A stretch of 64,000 bases of DNA, from the NCBI RefSeq assembly GCF_015711605.1, contig NZ_JABTEZ010000001.1, forward strand, positions 1,578,001 to 1,642,000, read 5' to 3'. This DNA comes from Planomonospora sp. ID67723 (GTDB lineage Bacteria; Actinomycetota; Actinomycetes; Streptosporangiales; Streptosporangiaceae). The notes below the pieces were generated by a model, which ran no database searches, was not told where the DNA came from, and was given only the letters and a program-made list of their open reading frames with translations. Numbering within the stretch: the first letter of the stretch is position 1; each line of letters starts with the position of its first letter. The position numbers and the translations under genes are program-made. This document shows positions 60,849 to 64,000 of this stretch, in pieces.

Positions 60849-61142
60849 GTGAAGGCGATCCACGACATCATCCCTACGGAACACGCCGCCTTCTTCGAGG
60901 CGGTCAAGCAGGTGTTCGAGCAGTATCCGGAGGCGAAGGGCAAGTACGCCGTCGCGAGCCTGGAGCTCCAGACCGAGATGGGAATCGACTACGACACGAA
61001 GGAAGGGCTTTCCCGCATAGAGGGCGACCAGATCATCACGAGGTTCGTGGACCGGGACGACGCGAAGGAGCGGGCGAGGGTGTGCACCCTGTGGAACTGG
61101 GACTACAGCAAGTGCCTTCATTGGAAGGAAGCTGAGATGTGA
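60849..61142 (+). CDS. Unknown small protein
   Basis: 97 residues beginning MKAIHDIIPTEHAAFFEAVK. It has helical N-terminal half and a C-terminal part with CTLWNWDYSKCLHWKEAEM. GAGGAG lies seven bases before GTG. No domain recognised. The 60443-60848 gap upstream has no gene I can support. Confidence 0.65.
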   Translation: MKAIHDIIPTEHAAFFEAVKQVFEQYPEAKGKYAVASLELQTEMGIDYDTKEGLSRIEGDQIITRFVDRDDAKERARVCTLWNWDYSKCLHWKEAEM

Positions 61143-61345
61143 CGGCGGGCCGGGCGGCGCGGCGGCACGGGAGGTTCGCGGTCTGCGTTCCCTCCGCGGC
61201 CGGACGACGGGAGGCAGCCGCTCCGCCCGCACGGGGCACGGAGCCGTGACCGGGAAGGCGTCCTCGGCCCGGGGCGGAGGTGAGGGGAAGCGGCTCCGGG
61301 CGGCGGCGTACGGCGTGCAGAGGGGCGAAGGCCCGCGGAGCCGGA

Positions 61346-61371
61346 CCCGGGGACGGCCGGCCGTCCCCGGG
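61346..61371. terminator. Palindromic terminator after serC
   Basis: A perfect 26-base palindrome centred on GGCC|GGCC, 15 bases past the serC stop on the minus strand. Confidence 0.7.
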
Positions 61372-61385
61372 GCTGACGATGGAAA

Positions 61386-62624
<1,239 letters not shown>

Positions 62625-62704
62625 TCACGGGATCCGGGCCGGAAGCCGGGTACGTGTGACCCGCGCGGGCCTGATGGGACCGCGCGAGCCGTACCGGGCG
62701 GGGG

Positions 62705-63811
62705 TCAGGCGTTGTCGAGGATCTCGGCGGCGCCGGGGACCTCGGTGACCGCGCGCTGGGCCGGGCCCACGTAGTCGGCGCTGGGGCGGACGAGCCTGCC
62801 CGTGCGCTTCTGCTCCAGGATGTGGGCGGCCCAGCCCGCCGTGCGGGCGCAGGTGAACATCGAGGTGAACATGTGCGAGGGCACCTGGGCGAAGTCCAGG
62901 ATGACCGCGGCCCAGTACTCGACGTTGGTGGCGAGCACCCGGTCGGGCTTGCGGGCGTGCAGTTCCTCCAGCGCGGCCTTCTCCAGCGCGGCGGCGACCT
63001 CGTAGCGCGGAGCGTCGAGCTCCTTGGCGGTACGGCGGAGCACGCGGGCGCGGGGGTCCTCGGCGCGGTAGACGCGGTGGCCGAAGCCCATGAGGCGCTG
63101 GCCCTTGTCCAGCTCGCTCTGGACGTACTTCTTGGCGTCGCCGACCTGCTCGACACCCTCGATCATGTGCAGCACGCGGGCCGGGGCGCCGCCGTGCAGC
63201 GGGCCCGACATCGCGCCGACCGCGCCGCTCAGCGCCGCGGAGACGTCGGCGCCGGTGGAGGCGATGACGCGGGCGGTGAAGGTGGAGGCGTTCATGCCGT
63301 GCTCGGCCGCCGACACCCAGTAGGCGTCGATGGCCTTGACGTGCTTGGGGTCGGGCTCGCCGCGCCAGCGGACCATGAAGCGCTCGACGATGCTCTCGGC
63401 CTCGTCGACCCGCTTCTCGGGAACCACTGGCTGGCCCTGGCCGCGCGCCGACTGGGCGACGAAGCTGAGGGCCGTCACGCTGGCGCGCGCGAGGTTGTCG
63501 CGCGCCTCGTCCTCGTCGATGTCGAGCAGCGGCTTGAAGCCGTAGTGGGGGGCCAGCATGGCCAGCGCACTCTGCACGTCGACGCGGATGTCACCGGAAT
63601 GGACAGGAATGGGGTAGCGCTCGGCCGGGGGGAGACCCGGCTGGAACTTGTTGTCGACGAGCAGGCCCCACACGTTGCCGAACGAGACGCGGCCGACCAG
63701 CTCTTCGATGTCGACGCCCCGGTAGCGGAGGGCGCCCCCTTCTTTGTCCGGTTCCGCGATCTCCGTCTCGAAAGCTACGACGCCTTCGAGCCCGGGTTTG
63801 AAGTCGGACAT
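62705..63811 (-). CDS. Citrate synthase
   Basis: 368 residues, the short actinobacterial citrate synthase 2 type. Catalytic His in SAAEHGMNAST, LSGAVGAMSGPLHGGAPARV with His, and MGFGHRVYRAEDPRA; C-terminal RLVRPSADYVGP. It condenses acetyl-CoA with oxaloacetate. GGAGG-like GAGGCGG precedes the ATG. Confidence 0.92.
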   Translation of the reverse strand: MSDFKPGLEGVVAFETEIAEPDKEGGALRYRGVDIEELVGRVSFGNVWGLLVDNKFQPGLPPAERYPIPVHSGDIRVDVQSALAMLAPHYGFKPLLDIDEDEARDNLARASVTALSFVAQSARGQGQPVVPEKRVDEAESIVERFMVRWRGEPDPKHVKAIDAYWVSAAEHGMNASTFTARVIASTGADVSAALSGAVGAMSGPLHGGAPARVLHMIEGVEQVGDAKKYVQSELDKGQRLMGFGHRVYRAEDPRARVLRRTAKELDAPRYEVAAALEKAALEELHARKPDRVLATNVEYWAAVILDFAQVPSHMFTSMFTCARTAGWAAHILEQKRTGRLVRPSADYVGPAQRAVTEVPGAAEILDNA

Positions 63812-63980
63812 TCTCGGCCGCCTCCCTTTCTTGAAGTCAAAGCCTTGATGTCGAGATACCGGCGAGTCATATTCAACCCGCTGGGTTACGGCGCTGTGTC
63901 ACCGGACCCACCGGAAGGCGATCGCCCCTGGTGAGGGGCGGTGCGCAGGCTCCCCGCCGGACACGCGACAATACCGTTTC

Positions 63981-64000
63981 GTGGACTCCACCTCGCGCCC
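63981..64000 (+). CDS. Possible start of a divergent gene, cut by the window end
   Basis: GTG at 63981 begins VDSTSR and runs off the window; TACCGT lies a few bases upstream. In Streptomyces pdxH is divergent from citrate synthase 2, so this could be its start, but six codons cannot show it. Confidence 0.25.

Overview
This is a single contig window of high-GC actinobacterial DNA. The chromosomal parts carry mycothiol synthesis (mshA), a SenX3-RegX3/PhoR-PhoP type phosphate two-component system with phoU, carD, and the XRE-HbhA-DUF2516 gene trio, in an order close to that of Mycobacterium and Streptomyces. The overall content (CelR-type operator, BlaI/M56 pairs, many Ser/Thr kinases, pSAM2-like integrative element) suggests a member of the Streptosporangiales. 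The genus is my inference, not something read from a marker gene.

Layout. (1) 1-21050, chromosomal: a LacI-family regulator and Ser/Thr kinase operon behind a perfect CelR/CebR-type operator; a GNAT; DUF2516/HbhA-like/XRE; a BlaI-M56 pair with its operator; a GNAT, methyltransferase and SDR; then mshA-ybjN-gpm, phoU divergent from senX3-regX3 over a PHO-box-like repeat, an LpqE-like lipoprotein divergent from carD-ispF, two GlsB/YeaQ membrane proteins, a fumarylacetoacetase pseudogene, a DUF2637 protein, cysS and rlmB. (2) 21051-21123, tRNA-Thr(TGT).

(3) 21082-42979, an accretion of mobile elements in that tRNA. Four copies of the tRNA 3' half, each followed by the same hairpin terminator, lie at 21082, 36053, 40986 and 42940. 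The first interval is a complete-looking AICE (actinomycete integrative and conjugative element) of the pSAM2 type: int-xis-rep-small ORF-tra in one overlapping operon, a Pra-like gene, a GntR/KorSA-like repressor with three matching operators, a TPR-type XRE regulator, a Nudix (Pif-like) gene and a cargo zone with an IS5-type transposase, lipoproteins and small unknown proteins. The second interval has the end of a lost related integrase at its left end, a right arm homologous to that of the first element, and small cargo genes including a cell-surface protein and an immunity-like protein. The third holds a decayed integrase and a DUF4189 secreted protein. The middle zone has several frameshifted or truncated genes and additional short scars that look like remains of other integrations.

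(4) 43100-64000, chromosome again: a frameshifted nitrilase-superfamily gene, an F420-dependent-reductase-like gene divergent from a MarR regulator over three 18-bp operators, a membrane-anchored PemK/MazF-like protein, a GT2 glycosyltransferase, a CbiM(N)-CbiQ-CbiO metal transporter, a STAS protein, an SDR plus crotonase pair, a methyl-accepting chemotaxis protein, a rhomboid protease, a TetR/DUF1772 divergent pair, a receptor-like Ser/Thr kinase, serC and a citrate synthase.

Many chromosomal genes have a TANNNT hexamer 6-8 bases upstream of the start codon and no ribosome binding site, so leaderless transcription appears common here. The strongest unusual features are the four-att tRNA-Thr island, the coherent three-operator GntR circuit, and the membrane-fused PemK-like protein without a visible antitoxin.
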